A stretch of DNA of 64,000 nucleotides from contig NZ_JACHDN010000001.1 in assembly GCF_014201095.1 (NCBI RefSeq), positions 3,348,001 to 3,412,000 on the forward strand. Direction: 5' to 3'. Both the position numbers and the translations under genes were made by a program. This document shows positions 34,484 to 44,218 of the stretch, piece after piece (positions within the stretch are counted from its first letter, which is position 1; each line of letters opens with the position of its first letter). Below the pieces are notes generated by a model that ran no database searches, was not told the origin of the DNA, and worked only from the letters and a program-made list of their open reading frames with translations. Source of the DNA: Cellulomonas hominis. GTDB lineage: Bacteria; Actinomycetota; Actinomycetes; Actinomycetales; Cellulomonadaceae.

Positions 34484-34957
34484 GTGGGGTTCGAGCAGGC
34501 GCTGGCCGGGCTCGGCGCCTCCGTGCCCTTCCTCGGGACGCACACCCCGAAGCTGGACGAGAAGGGGCGGCTGATCCTCCCGGCGAAGTTCCGGCCCCAG
34601 CTCGCGCAGGGGCTCGTCATGACCCGGGGCCAGGACCGCTGCCTGTTCCTGCTGCCGCTCGACGAGTTCGCGCGGATGCACGACAAGCTCCGGCAGGCGC
34701 CGGTGACCTCGAAGCAGGCGCGCGACTACCTGCGCGTGTTCCTGTCCGGGGCCTCCGACGAGGTGCCGGACAAGCAGGGACGCGTGTCCATCCCCCCGAT
34801 GCTCCGGGCCTACGCGGGTCTCGACCGGGACGTCGCCGTGATCGGCGCCGGCACCCGGGTCGAGATCTGGGACCTCCAGGCCTGGGAGACGTACCTGGCC
34901 GAGCAGGAGGCCGGCTACGCCGAGACCGCCGAGGAGGTCTTCCCCGGCGCCTTCTGA
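34484..34957 (+). CDS. mraZ: Transcriptional regulator MraZ
   Basis: MraZ is a ring-forming AbrB-fold DNA-binding protein that represses its own dcw operon. The 157-residue protein has both MraZ repeats: [22 protein letters not shown] (about residues 17-38) and [18 protein letters not shown] (about 88-105), each with the DxKGR core. GTG 34484 is selected because it is eight bases after GGGGGAGG, and because an upstream ATG lies in the operator repeats. The protein then has a 15-residue N-terminal extension before the usual MFLG start. It is first gene of the division cluster. Confidence 0.93.
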   Translation: MGFEQALAGLGASVPFLGTHTPKLDEKGRLILPAKFRPQLAQGLVMTRGQDRCLFLLPLDEFARMHDKLRQAPVTSKQARDYLRVFLSGASDEVPDKQGRVSIPPMLRAYAGLDRDVAVIGAGTRVEIWDLQAWETYLAEQEAGYAETAEEVFPGAF

Positions 34958-35183
34958 CCCGCCGCACCCCCACGGACCCCCACGACCCACGATCCGGCCC
35001 CGACCGACCGCACCCGCCACCGCCCGACGAGACCTCCCCCCGGCAGCTCTGCCGCCACTTCCCCGGCGTCAGAGGGCCGGTGGGGGATCTGGTCGGACGG
35101 CGGAGGGGCCGCCCGACCACCCCCGTGGCACCCCAGCCCCAGCAGCACGAGACCCCCGGCACGCCGGCGAGAGGAGGACCCGC

Positions 35184-36251
35184 ATGTCCGAGCGCGACGC
35201 CGCCTCCCGGCACACCCCGGTGCTCCTGCAGCGCTGCGTCGACCTGCTGGCCCCGGCGCTCGCGGAGCCCGGCTCGGTGCTGGTGGACGCGACGCTCGGC
35301 ATGGGCGGCCACACCGAGGGCGTGCTGTCCGCGCTCGAGCACGTGCGGGTCGTCGGCGTGGACCGGGACCCGGAGGCGCTGCGCCTCGCGTCGGCGCGCC
35401 TGGCCCGGTTCGGCGACCGGTTCACCCCCGTGCACGCGGTGTACGACGAGATCCCCGACGTGCTGGAGCGCCTCGGACTGCCGGGCGTGCAGGGCGTGCT
35501 CATGGACCTCGGCGTCTCCTCCCTGCAGCTCGACGAGGCGGAGCGCGGGTTCTCGTACGCGCAGGACGCCCCGCTGGACATGCGGATGGACCCGACGCGC
35601 GGCCGGACCGCGGCGGAGGTTCTCAACACGTACGACGAGGCCGACCTGACCCGGGTGCTGCGCGAGTACGGCGAGGAGCGGTTCGCCGCCCGGATCGCCC
35701 GGCGCATCGTGCAGGCCCGGCAGTCCGCGCCGATCGAGCGGTCGGGGGAGCTGGTCGACCTGGTGCGCGCCGGCATCCCCGCGGCCGCCCGGCAGACCGG
35801 CGGCAACCCGGCGAAGCGCACGTTCCAGGCGCTGCGCATCGAGGTGAACGACGAGCTCGCGGTGCTCGGCCGCGCGGTGCCGGCGGCGATCGAGTCGCTG
35901 GTCGTCGGCGGCCGGATCGTCGTCGAGGCGTACCACTCGCTCGAGGACCGCCTGGTGAAGAGGGCGTTCGCGGCCGGCGCGGAGATCAGCGCGCCGCCCG
36001 GGCTCCCGGTGGTGCCGGACACGCACGAGCCGTACCTGCGGCTGCTGACCCGGGGCGCCGAGGAGGCCGATGCCGCCGAGGCGGCCCGCAACCCGCGGTC
36101 GCAGTCGGTGCGCCTGCGCGCGGCGGAACGCCTCCGGCCGACGCCCGAGCACCTGCGCGCCGGTGACCGGCCGGCCCCGCCCGATCCCCGCGGCCCCCGA
36201 GGCCGCAGCACCCGACCCACCCGCACCCCCGGACCGAGGAGAACCGCATGA
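35184..36251 (+). CDS. rsmH: 16S rRNA (cytosine1402-N4)-methyltransferase
   Basis: RsmH (MraW) methylates N4 of C1402 in the 16S rRNA decoding centre. The 355-residue protein has the SAM motif [17 protein letters not shown], the catalytic-region [29 protein letters not shown] and the C-terminal [18 protein letters not shown]. The final 50 residues are Pro/Arg-rich. ATG 35184 has GAGAGGAGGA ten bases upstream. It is 226 bases after mraZ, a wider spacing than usual in the cluster, with no gene in between. It overlaps ftsL by ATGA. Confidence 0.95.
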   Translation: MSERDAASRHTPVLLQRCVDLLAPALAEPGSVLVDATLGMGGHTEGVLSALEHVRVVGVDRDPEALRLASARLARFGDRFTPVHAVYDEIPDVLERLGLPGVQGVLMDLGVSSLQLDEAERGFSYAQDAPLDMRMDPTRGRTAAEVLNTYDEADLTRVLREYGEERFAARIARRIVQARQSAPIERSGELVDLVRAGIPAAARQTGGNPAKRTFQALRIEVNDELAVLGRAVPAAIESLVVGGRIVVEAYHSLEDRLVKRAFAAGAEISAPPGLPVVPDTHEPYLRLLTRGAEEADAAEAARNPRSQSVRLRAAERLRPTPEHLRAGDRPAPPDPRGPRGRSTRPTRTPGPRRTA

Positions 36252-36661
36252 GCGCCGAGCAGGCCACGCCGCGGGTGTCCGCCCCGCGCGTCCGCCCCCG
36301 CCCGTCCTCGACCCCGGCCCCGGCGCGCCCGCGGCTGCGCCTGGTCCGGCCGCCGGCGCAGGCCCGCACGCACGTGCCGTTCGTGGTCACGTGCATGGCG
36401 ATCCTCGCGGCGGCGCTGCTCGCGGCGCTGCTGCTGAACACGCAGCTCGCCGCCGGCTCCTACGCGACCCGGTCCCTGGACCTGCGGCTCGCCGACCTGG
36501 CGCGCTCGGAGCAGTCGCTGTCCGCGGAGCTCGACGCGAACAAGGCCCCGGCCCGGCTGGCCGAGCGGGCCGCGGAGCTGGGCATGGAGCCGGCGGGCTC
36601 GACCGCCTGGCTGCGGCTGTCCGACGGCACGGTCCAGGGGGCGACGGGAGCGGGCGAGTGA
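36248..36661 (+). CDS. ftsL: FtsL-like cell division protein
   Basis: A 137-residue bitopic protein with a basic Pro/Arg-rich cytoplasmic N-terminus (about 45 residues), one transmembrane helix ([19 protein letters not shown]) and an extracytoplasmic coiled coil ([25 protein letters not shown]). This topology and its position between rsmH and ftsI identify it as FtsL, part of the FtsQ-FtsL-FtsB activator of septal synthesis, although the sequence itself is poorly conserved. It overlaps rsmH (ATGA) and ftsI (GTGA), so all three are coupled. Confidence 0.82.
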   Translation: MSAEQATPRVSAPRVRPRPSSTPAPARPRLRLVRPPAQARTHVPFVVTCMAILAAALLAALLLNTQLAAGSYATRSLDLRLADLARSEQSLSAELDANKAPARLAERAAELGMEPAGSTAWLRLSDGTVQGATGAGE

Positions 36662-38523
36662 CCCGGCCCGGCGGCCGCGCCCCCGTGCGTCCCGCCCGGC
36701 CCGGAGCCCGCACCGGCGCGGTCCGGCACCCCGCCTCCGGCGTGCCGACGCAGCGGGGGCCGCGGCGCCCCGCGGGCCCCAGCGTCGCGATGCTGGACCG
36801 CCGGCGGACCGTGCTCGTCGTCGTGGTCGCGCTGCTGCTGACCGTGTTCTCCGGCCGGCTGCTCTGGCTGCAGGGCATCGACAACCGCGCCATCGCCGCC
36901 GAGGCGCTGGACGACCGGCTGACCCGGGCGCAGCTCGTCGCGGCCCGCGGCCAGATCACGGACTCCGAGGGCGAGGTCCTCGCGACCTCGGTCGACCGGT
37001 ACGACATCGAGGCCAACCCCCGCCTGATCCGGACGTGGTCCGCGAAGGTCGACGGCGAGACGTACACGGGCGCGGCGGGCGCGGCCCAGCTGCTCGCGCC
37101 GGTCCTCGGCACGAACGCCGCGGAGCTCGGCGCCAAGCTGGCCCGCGACACGGGCTTCGTCTACGTGGCGAAGACGGTCCTGCCGGAGGTGTGGCAGGCG
37201 GTCAGCGAGCTGCGGATCAACGGCATCACCGCGACGCAGGTCTCCGAGCGGATCTACCCGAACGGCAACCTGGCGGGCAACCTGCTCGGCTGGGTGAACG
37301 CCGAGGGCGTCGGCGCCCAGGGCATCGAGGCGCAGCTGAACGAGGAGCTCACCGGGACGCCCGGCAGCACCACCTACGAGCGCGGCCGCGGCGGGCAGCA
37401 GATCCCCGGCGGGTTCTCCGAGTCGACGGACGCGGTCGACGGACGCAGCGTGCAGCTGACGATCAACGCGGACCTGCAGTGGAAGGCCATGCAGGCCATC
37501 GAGGAGCAGGTCGCCGCGACCGGGGCCGACTCCGGCTCCATCGTCGGCATCGACCCGAAGACGGGCGAGATCCTGTTCATCGCCGAGTCCCGCACGGTCG
37601 ACCCGAACGACCCGGGCGCGACGACGGACCTGTGGAACGGGTCCAGCGCGGTGTCCGACGTGTTCGAGCCCGGCTCGACCGCGAAGGTCATCACGATGGC
37701 GGCGGCCCTGGAGACGGGCCTGGTGGACCCGACGACCGAGTTCGAGGTGCCCTACCAGTACACGACGCCGAACGGCCAGACCTTCAAGGACTCCCACGAG
37801 CACGCGGGCCTGCGCCTGACCACGACGGGCATCCTCGCGGAGTCGTCCAACACCGGCACCGTGATGATCGGCCAGAACATCCCGCAGCAGGTCCGGTACG
37901 ACTACCTGGCCAAGTTCGGCTTCGGCGCGCGCACGGGCGTCGAGCTGCCGGGGGAGTCCCCGGGCATCCTGCACGACTCCGACTCCTGGGACGGCCGCAC
38001 CAAGTACGCCGTGCTGTTCGGCCAGGGCGTCTCGGTCACCACGCTCCAGGCCACCGACGTGTTCGCGACGATCGCCAACGGCGGGGTCCGGATCACGCCG
38101 CACCTGGTGAAGGGCTGGACCGAGCCGGACGGCACGTACACCCCCGCGCCCGCGGCCGAGGCGACGCAGGTCGTGTCCGCGGCGACCGCGCAGACCGTGC
38201 TCACGATGATGGAGAACGTGGTCGACGAGGGCACCGGCTCCTCGGCGCAGATCCCGGGCTACCGCGTCGCGGGCAAGACCGGCACCGCGCAGTCCTGGGT
38301 GGGTGCGAGCGCCACCCCGGGCATCAGCGCCTCGTTCATCGGCGTCGCCCCGGCGGACGACCCGGCCATCGCGGTCAGCGTCGTGCTGCACAACCCGCGC
38401 ACGTCCGAGTGGGGCGGCACCGTGGCCGCACCCGTGTTCTCCGAGGTGGCGGGCTACGCGCTCACCGAGCTCGGCGTCGCCCCCAGCGGGACGACCCCGG
38501 AGCTCTTCCCCACGACCTGGTGA
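36658..38523 (+). CDS. ftsI: Septal peptidoglycan transpeptidase (class B PBP, FtsI/PbpB)
   Basis: FtsI crosslinks septal peptidoglycan at the division site. The 621-residue protein has a 45-residue basic N-terminus, one transmembrane helix (VLVVVVALLLTVFSGRLLWL), a dimerisation domain, and the transpeptidase domain with S340-T-A-K343 (SxxK), SSNTG (SxN) and KTGTAQ (KTG). It lacks C-terminal PASTA domains, as usual for actinobacterial FtsI. The GTG start overlaps the ftsL stop. FtsW, its polymerase partner, is encoded further down the cluster. Confidence 0.95.
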   Translation: MTRPGGRAPVRPARPGARTGAVRHPASGVPTQRGPRRPAGPSVAMLDRRRTVLVVVVALLLTVFSGRLLWLQGIDNRAIAAEALDDRLTRAQLVAARGQITDSEGEVLATSVDRYDIEANPRLIRTWSAKVDGETYTGAAGAAQLLAPVLGTNAAELGAKLARDTGFVYVAKTVLPEVWQAVSELRINGITATQVSERIYPNGNLAGNLLGWVNAEGVGAQGIEAQLNEELTGTPGSTTYERGRGGQQIPGGFSESTDAVDGRSVQLTINADLQWKAMQAIEEQVAATGADSGSIVGIDPKTGEILFIAESRTVDPNDPGATTDLWNGSSAVSDVFEPGSTAKVITMAAALETGLVDPTTEFEVPYQYTTPNGQTFKDSHEHAGLRLTTTGILAESSNTGTVMIGQNIPQQVRYDYLAKFGFGARTGVELPGESPGILHDSDSWDGRTKYAVLFGQGVSVTTLQATDVFATIANGGVRITPHLVKGWTEPDGTYTPAPAAEATQVVSAATAQTVLTMMENVVDEGTGSSAQIPGYRVAGKTGTAQSWVGASATPGISASFIGVAPADDPAIAVSVVLHNPRTSEWGGTVAAPVFSEVAGYALTELGVAPSGTTPELFPTTW

Positions 38524-38583
38524 GACGCCCGTGAGCACCGTCCGCCCGCACGCTCCGGTCGCGGGGGCCCGCGCCCCGCGCGG

Positions 38584-38589
38584 TAGATT
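38584..38589 (+). promoter_or_regulatory. Internal -10 box for leaderless murE transcript
   Basis: TAGATT ends seven bases before the murE ATG at 38597. It provides an internal dcw promoter for the Mur ligase genes. Confidence 0.6.
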
Positions 38590-38596
38590 CGTCCCC

Positions 38597-40201
38597 ATGA
38601 CGTCCCCGCAGGGCCGGCTGCGCCCGGAGCACCCCCACCAGCGCCGGGTCGCCGACCTCGCCGACGCGTTCGGGCTCGTCCCGGCCGGTGCCCCGGTGCC
38701 CGACGAGCTGCTGACCTCGGGCATCACCATGGCGAGCGGCGACGCGCAGCCGGGTGACGTGTTCGTCGCCGTGCCGGGCGCGCACACGCACGGCGCCGCG
38801 CACGCCCCCCAGGCGGTGCGGGCCGGGGCCGTGGCGGTCGTCACGGACGCCGCGGGCGCCGAGCTCGTGCGCGACCTCGGCGTGCCGGCCCTCGTGACCG
38901 ACGACCCCCGCGCCCTGTCCGGCCCGCTGGCCGCGTGGCTGCACGACCACCCGGCCCGGCGCCTCGCCGCCGTCGGCGTCACGGGCACGAACGGCAAGAC
39001 GACGACGACGTACTTCGTGGACTCGGCGCTGCGCCGCGCGCACGAGCGCACCGTGGTCATGGGCACGGTCGAGCTGCGCATCGGCGACGAGGCCATCGAG
39101 AGCCCGCGCACCACCGTCGAGGCGCCCGTCGTGCAGTCCGTGCTCGCCCTCGGGCTGGAGCGGGGCGCGACGGCGGCGGCGATGGAGGTGTCCTCGCACG
39201 CCCTGGCGCTCGGCCGGATGAACGGCCTCGAGCTCGACGTCGCCGGGTTCACCAACCTGCAGCGGGACCACCTCGACTTCCACGGCGACATGGAGGGCTA
39301 CTACCGGGCGAAGGCGCAGCTGTTCCGCGCCGGCCACGCCCGCCGCGCGGTCGTCGTCGTCGACGACGAGTGGGGCCGCCGCCTGGCCGCGGAGGCCGAG
39401 GTCCCGGTGGACACGGTCGCGACCTACGTCGGCGCGCCCGAGGGGGAGACCGCCGACTGGGCGGTCACCGAGGCGGACATCGGCCTGGACGGCGTCGGCT
39501 CGACGTTCACCCTGCGCGGCCCGGACGGGGCGACGCACACGGCCGCCAGCCCGCTGCCCGGCCTGGTCAACGTGTCGAACGCGGCGCTGGCCGTCGTCCT
39601 CGCGCACCGCGCCGGCGTGCCGCTGGACGTGGCGATCGAGGCGGTGGGCACGTCCAGCGGCGTGCCCGGGCGCATGGAGCGCGTGATCGAGCGCCGCCCG
39701 GCGCCCGACGAGCGGCCGCTGTGCCTGGTCGACTACGCGCACACCCCGGACGCGCTCGTGCTCGCCCTCGAGGCCGTGCGCCCGATCACCCCCGGCCGGC
39801 TGATCATCGTCTTCGGGTCCGACGGCGACCGGGACCGCGGCAAGCGCCCGATCATGGGCCGGATCGCGGCGCGCCTCGCCGACGTGCTCGTCGTCACCGA
39901 CGAGAACCCCCGCTCGGAGGACCCCGCGTCCATCCGGGCCGCCATCCTGGACGGGGTGCGCGAGCAGCGCCCCGACCTGACCGACGTGCACGAGGCCACG
40001 AGCCGCACGCAGGCCATCCACGACGCCCTCGACCTCGCGACGGAGCTGGACACCATCATCATCACCGGCAAGGGCCACGAGCCGACCCAGGAGATCGCCG
40101 GGGTCTTCCACCGCTACAACGACCGCGACGTGCTCCGGGCGGCGGACGCCGCGCTGACCGCGCGCGGCGGGCGGGGCGCGTCCGAGGAGCAGCCCGCGTG
40201 A
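38597..40201 (+). CDS. murE: UDP-MurNAc-tripeptide synthetase MurE
   Basis: It adds the diamino acid (third residue) to UDP-MurNAc-L-Ala-D-Glu using ATP. The 534-residue protein has the ATP loop GVTGTNGKTTTT (130-137), the carbamylated-lysine and metal region, and DYAHTPDAL. The diamine-selectivity motif, DNPR in DAP-adding enzymes, reads D435-E436-N437-P438-R439: the first D of DNPR is Glu here. Since many Cellulomonas use L-ornithine in the wall this could reflect a different substrate, but that is inference. The start at ATG 38597 is fixed by the leaderless -10 box. The stop overlaps the murF GTG. Confidence 0.95.
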   Translation: MTSPQGRLRPEHPHQRRVADLADAFGLVPAGAPVPDELLTSGITMASGDAQPGDVFVAVPGAHTHGAAHAPQAVRAGAVAVVTDAAGAELVRDLGVPALVTDDPRALSGPLAAWLHDHPARRLAAVGVTGTNGKTTTTYFVDSALRRAHERTVVMGTVELRIGDEAIESPRTTVEAPVVQSVLALGLERGATAAAMEVSSHALALGRMNGLELDVAGFTNLQRDHLDFHGDMEGYYRAKAQLFRAGHARRAVVVVDDEWGRRLAAEAEVPVDTVATYVGAPEGETADWAVTEADIGLDGVGSTFTLRGPDGATHTAASPLPGLVNVSNAALAVVLAHRAGVPLDVAIEAVGTSSGVPGRMERVIERRPAPDERPLCLVDYAHTPDALVLALEAVRPITPGRLIIVFGSDGDRDRGKRPIMGRIAARLADVLVVTDENPRSEDPASIRAAILDGVREQRPDLTDVHEATSRTQAIHDALDLATELDTIIITGKGHEPTQEIAGVFHRYNDRDVLRAADAALTARGGRGASEEQPA

Positions 40202-41694
40202 TCGCGATGACGGCGGCGCAGGTGGCGGCCGCGACCGGCGGGCGGCTGCGCCCGGCGGACCTCGACCCCGCGACGGTGGTGACCGGGCCGGTGGTCGTGG
40301 ACTCGCGGCAGGTCGAGCCGGGGTCGCTGTTCGTGGCCCTGCCGGGCGAGCACGTGGACGGGCACGAGTACGCCGGCGCGGCCGTGCGGGCCGGCGCCGC
40401 GCTGGTGCTGGCCGCGCGGCCGGTCACGCACGACGGGCCCGACGACGGGGGACCGGTCGAGCTGCCCGCGGTCGTCGTCGACGACGTCGAGAAGGCGCTC
40501 GGCGACCTCGCCCGCGTGGTGCTCGCGCAGCTGCGCGAGGCGGCCGTCGAGCCCGGCGGCACGGACCTGCGCGTCATCGGGGTCACCGGCTCGGTCGGCA
40601 AGACCACCACGAAGGACCTGCTGGCCCAGCTCTGCACGGCCGCCGGCCCGACCGTCGCACCGGTGAAGTCGTTCAACAACGAGATCGGGCTGCCGCTGAC
40701 GGTGCTGCGCGCCGACGAGCAGACCCGGTTCCTCGTGCTCGAGATGGGCGCGTCCGGCATCGGGCACCTGGAGTACCTGACGAGCATCGCGCCGCCGGAC
40801 GTCGCGGTGGTGCTCGTGGTCGGGCACGCGCACCTGGAGGGCTTCGGCGGGATCGACGCGGTCGCCCGCGCCAAGGCCGAGCTGGTGGCGGGCCTCGCGC
40901 CCGGCGGCGTCGCGGTGCTGAACGCCGACGACCACCGCGTGCTGGCGATGGCCGCGCAGGCACCCGGCCCGGTCGCGACCTTCGGCACCACCACGGGCGC
41001 GGACCTGCGCGCGGTGGACCTGCGGGTGGACCGCGCCGGCCGCGCCGCGTTCACCCTGGACGCGGGCCGGGTCCCGCCGGTCGAGGGCGACGACTCCCGG
41101 GAGCGCGCCGAGGTGACCCTGCGGCTCGTGGGGGAGCACCACGTGCACAACGCGCTCGGGGCCGCGGCCGCCGCGCTGGCCGTGGGGCTGCCGCTCGCGG
41201 ACGTCGCCGCGGGCCTGTCCGCCGCCGACGCGATCAGCCCGCACCGGATGCACGTCGTCGAGCGCCCCGACGGGGTGACCGTCGTGGACGACTCCTACAA
41301 CGCCAACCCGGACTCGATGCGGGCCGCGCTGCGCGCGCTCGCCGTCGTCGCCGGGCGGGAGCGGCGCTCGATCGCGGTGCTCGGCGAGATGATGGAGCTC
41401 GGCGCCGACGCGCGCCGCGAGCACGAGGCGATCGGCCTGCAGGTCGTCCGCCTGAACATCGACCTGACCGTCGTGGTCGGCGCGGGCGCCCACGGGATCG
41501 CCGCCGGCGCCGTCCGCGAGGGCTCCTGGGGGGACGAGGTGGTCGTGGTCGAGGACGTCGACGCGGCCGCGTCCCTGCTCGAGGCCGAGCTGCGCCCCGG
41601 TGACGTGGTGCTGCTCAAGGCGTCCAACGGCGCGGGCCTGTGGCGGCTCGGCGACCTGCTCACCGGCGCGGCCGGGGCGGGGGTGCGCCCGTGA
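40198..41694 (+). CDS. murF: UDP-MurNAc-pentapeptide synthetase MurF
   Basis: MurF adds D-Ala-D-Ala to the UDP-MurNAc-tripeptide in the cytoplasm. The 498-residue protein has the ATP loop [26 protein letters not shown] and the C-terminal catalytic [11 protein letters not shown], all standard for MurF. GTG 40198 overlaps the murE stop (GTGA); the ATG three codons later (40207) is the alternative, and [15 protein letters not shown] fits the family's usual N-terminus better with the GTG. It overlaps mraY again by GTGA, so the murE-murF-mraY trio is coupled. Confidence 0.96.
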   Translation: MIAMTAAQVAAATGGRLRPADLDPATVVTGPVVVDSRQVEPGSLFVALPGEHVDGHEYAGAAVRAGAALVLAARPVTHDGPDDGGPVELPAVVVDDVEKALGDLARVVLAQLREAAVEPGGTDLRVIGVTGSVGKTTTKDLLAQLCTAAGPTVAPVKSFNNEIGLPLTVLRADEQTRFLVLEMGASGIGHLEYLTSIAPPDVAVVLVVGHAHLEGFGGIDAVARAKAELVAGLAPGGVAVLNADDHRVLAMAAQAPGPVATFGTTTGADLRAVDLRVDRAGRAAFTLDAGRVPPVEGDDSRERAEVTLRLVGEHHVHNALGAAAAALAVGLPLADVAAGLSAADAISPHRMHVVERPDGVTVVDDSYNANPDSMRAALRALAVVAGRERRSIAVLGEMMELGADARREHEAIGLQVVRLNIDLTVVVGAGAHGIAAGAVREGSWGDEVVVVEDVDAAASLLEAELRPGDVVLLKASNGAGLWRLGDLLTGAAGAGVRP

Positions 41695-42767
41695 TCTCCG
41701 TCCTCGTCGCCGGCGGCGTCGCGATGGTCGTCGCGCTGCTCGCCACCCCGCTGTTCATCAACTTCCTGGTCACCAAGCAGTACGGCCAGTTCATCCGCCA
41801 GGACGGGCCGACCGCGCACTACACGAAGCGCGGCACGCCGACGATGGGCGGCGTCGTCATCATCGCCGCGACGCTCATCGGGTGGGGGGCCGCGGCGATC
41901 GCGTCCGGCAACCTGCCCAGCGCGTCCGCGGTGCTCGTGCTGTTCCTCATGACCGGGCTGGGCGTCGTCGGGTTCCTCGACGACTTCATCAAGATCTCCC
42001 GGCAGCGCAGCCTCGGGCTGTCCGCGCGGTGGAAGATCATCGGCCAGGGCTTCGTCGGGATCGTGTTCGCGGTGCTCGCGCTGCAGTTCCCCGACGCCAC
42101 GATGCGCACCCCGGCGTCCACGAAGATCTCGTTCATCCGGGACACCGGCCTGGACCTGGCGTTCGCCGGGGCGACCGTCGGCGCGATCCTCTTCGTGATC
42201 TGGGCGAACTTCCTCATCACCGCGTGGTCCAACGCCGTGAACCTCACCGACGGGCTCGACGGCCTCGCGACCGGCTCGTCCCTGATCGTGTTCGGCGCGT
42301 ACGTGATCGTCTGCGTCTGGCAGTTCAACCAGCGCTGCGCCCTGACGGCCGGCGCCCGGTGCTACGCGACCCGCGACCCGCTGGACATGGCGGTGGTCGC
42401 CGCGGCGATCACCGGGGCGTGCTTCGGCTTCCTGTGGTGGAACGCCAGCCCCGCCAAGATCTTCATGGGCGACACCGGCTCGCTGGCCCTCGGCGGCGCG
42501 CTCGCCGGCATGTCGATCGTGACCCGCACCGAGGTGCTGGCGGCGATCATCGGCGGCCTGTTCGTCATCATCGTGCTGTCCGACGTCATCCAGATCGGCT
42601 TCTTCAAGCTGACCGGGAGACGGGTGTTCAAGATGGCGCCGTTGCACCACCACTTCGAGCTGTCGGGGTGGGGCGAGGTGACCATCGTGATCCGGTTCTG
42701 GCTGATCGCCGGGCTGTTCGTGTCGCTCGGGATCGGCATCTTCTACGCGGAGTGGGTGACGGGCTGA
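41691..42767 (+). CDS. mraY: Phospho-MurNAc-pentapeptide translocase MraY
   Basis: It transfers phospho-MurNAc-pentapeptide to undecaprenyl phosphate, making lipid I at the inner face of the membrane. The 358-residue protein has about ten transmembrane helices and the active-site motifs VGFLDDFIK (DDxxK), [12 protein letters not shown] and [12 protein letters not shown]. The start is GTG 41691 overlapping the murF stop. A small hydrophilic loop near residue 205 with two cysteines ([17 protein letters not shown]) is an insertion relative to E. coli MraY. Confidence 0.96.
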   Translation: MISVLVAGGVAMVVALLATPLFINFLVTKQYGQFIRQDGPTAHYTKRGTPTMGGVVIIAATLIGWGAAAIASGNLPSASAVLVLFLMTGLGVVGFLDDFIKISRQRSLGLSARWKIIGQGFVGIVFAVLALQFPDATMRTPASTKISFIRDTGLDLAFAGATVGAILFVIWANFLITAWSNAVNLTDGLDGLATGSSLIVFGAYVIVCVWQFNQRCALTAGARCYATRDPLDMAVVAAAITGACFGFLWWNASPAKIFMGDTGSLALGGALAGMSIVTRTEVLAAIIGGLFVIIVLSDVIQIGFFKLTGRRVFKMAPLHHHFELSGWGEVTIVIRFWLIAGLFVSLGIGIFYAEWVTG

Positions 42768-42769
42768 CC

Positions 42770-44218
42770 GTGGGTGCCGACGACCTCAGGACGCCGGAGG
42801 CTCTCTCCCGGGCGCGGGTCGTCGTCGCCGGGCTCGGGGTGTCGGGGCGCGCCGCCCGCGACGTGCTGGCCGGCCTCGGCGCGCGGGTGACGACCGTGGA
42901 CGACCGGGCGGCGGACGCCGACGCGACCGTCGAGGCGTTCCTGTCCGGCGACGGTCTCGCGGCGGCGGACGTCGTCGTGGTCTCGCCGGGCTGGCCGCCC
43001 GCGCACCCGCTGCTCGCGGCCGCGCGCGGCGCGGGGGTGCCCGTGTGGAGCGAGGTCGAGCTCGCGTGGCGCCTGCGGGTGGACCGCGACTCCGGCGGGG
43101 GACCCGCGCCCTGGCTCGCGGTGACGGGCACGAACGGCAAGACGACGACCGTGGAGATGCTGGCGTCCGTGCTGCGGGCGGCCGGCCGGCGGGCGGCCGC
43201 CGTCGGCAACGTCGGCACGCCGGTGGTGCTCGCGGCCACCGACCCGGCCCTGGACGTGCTGGCCGTCGAGCTGTCCTCCTTCCAGCTGCACCACACGGAG
43301 TCGATGGCCGCGCAGGCCGCCGTGGTGCTGAACGTGGCCGCCGACCACCTGGACTGGCACGGCTCGCTCGACGCGTACGCCGCGGACAAGGGCCGCGTCT
43401 ACGCGGGCGTCGAGGTGGCCTGCGTGTACAACGCCGCCGACCGCACGACCGAGGACCTGGTCCGCGAGGCCGACGTGGCCGACGGGGCGGTCGCGGTCGG
43501 GTTCACGCTCGGCTCGCCCGGGGTCGGGCAGGTCGGGCTGGTCGACCGGATGCTCGTCGACCGCGGCTTCGCGGCGCTCCGGCACACCCACGCCGCCGAG
43601 CTCGCGACCTTCGACGACCTCGCGCATCTCGCCGGCCCGGACGGTCTCGCGCCGCACGTGGTGCAGGACGCCCTGGCGGCCGCCGCCCTCGCGCTCGCCC
43701 ACGGGGTGCCGCCGGAGGCGGTCGGGGCCGGCCTGCGCGCGTACGCGCCGGGCGCGCACCGGATCGCGACCGTCGCCGAGGTCGACGGCGTGCGCTACGT
43801 CGACGACTCGAAGGCCACGAACGCGCACGCCGCCGCCGCGTCGCTCGCCGCCTTCGCGCCCCGCAGCGTCGTGTGGCTCGCGGGCGGGCTCGCCAAGGGC
43901 GCCACGTTCGACGACCTCGTGGCGGCCCGCGCGGACCGGCTGCACGCCGTCGTCCTGATCGGCGTGGACCCCGCGCCGCTCGCCGACGCGCTCGCCCGAC
44001 ACGCGCCGCAGGTCCCCGTCGTCCGCGTCGATCCCGGTGACACTGGGACCGTGATGACCCGCGCCGTGACCGAGGCCCGCCGCCTGGCGGACGCCCGGGG
44101 CGCGGGCACCACCGTCCTGCTGGCGCCGGCGTGCGCCTCGATGGACCAGTTCTCCTCGTACGCCGCACGGGGAGAGGCGTTCGCCGCCGAGGTCCGCGCA
44201 CTGCAGCCGAGGGGGTGA
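42770..44218 (+). CDS. murD: UDP-MurNAc-L-alanine:D-glutamate ligase MurD
   Basis: MurD adds D-glutamate to UDP-MurNAc-L-alanine. The 482-residue protein has the UDP-binding N-terminal motif VVVAGLGVSGRAARDVL, the ATP loop AVTGTNGKTTTVEM, the metal region ELSSFQLHHTESM and the C-terminal YVDDSKATNAHAAAASL and APACASMDQFSSYAARG. GTG 42770 is three bases after the mraY stop. No ribosome binding site is needed if reinitiation occurs. It overlaps ftsW by GTGA. Confidence 0.96.
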   Translation: MGADDLRTPEALSRARVVVAGLGVSGRAARDVLAGLGARVTTVDDRAADADATVEAFLSGDGLAAADVVVVSPGWPPAHPLLAAARGAGVPVWSEVELAWRLRVDRDSGGGPAPWLAVTGTNGKTTTVEMLASVLRAAGRRAAAVGNVGTPVVLAATDPALDVLAVELSSFQLHHTESMAAQAAVVLNVAADHLDWHGSLDAYAADKGRVYAGVEVACVYNAADRTTEDLVREADVADGAVAVGFTLGSPGVGQVGLVDRMLVDRGFAALRHTHAAELATFDDLAHLAGPDGLAPHVVQDALAAAALALAHGVPPEAVGAGLRAYAPGAHRIATVAEVDGVRYVDDSKATNAHAAAASLAAFAPRSVVWLAGGLAKGATFDDLVAARADRLHAVVLIGVDPAPLADALARHAPQVPVVRVDPGDTGTVMTRAVTEARRLADARGAGTTVLLAPACASMDQFSSYAARGEAFAAEVRALQPRG

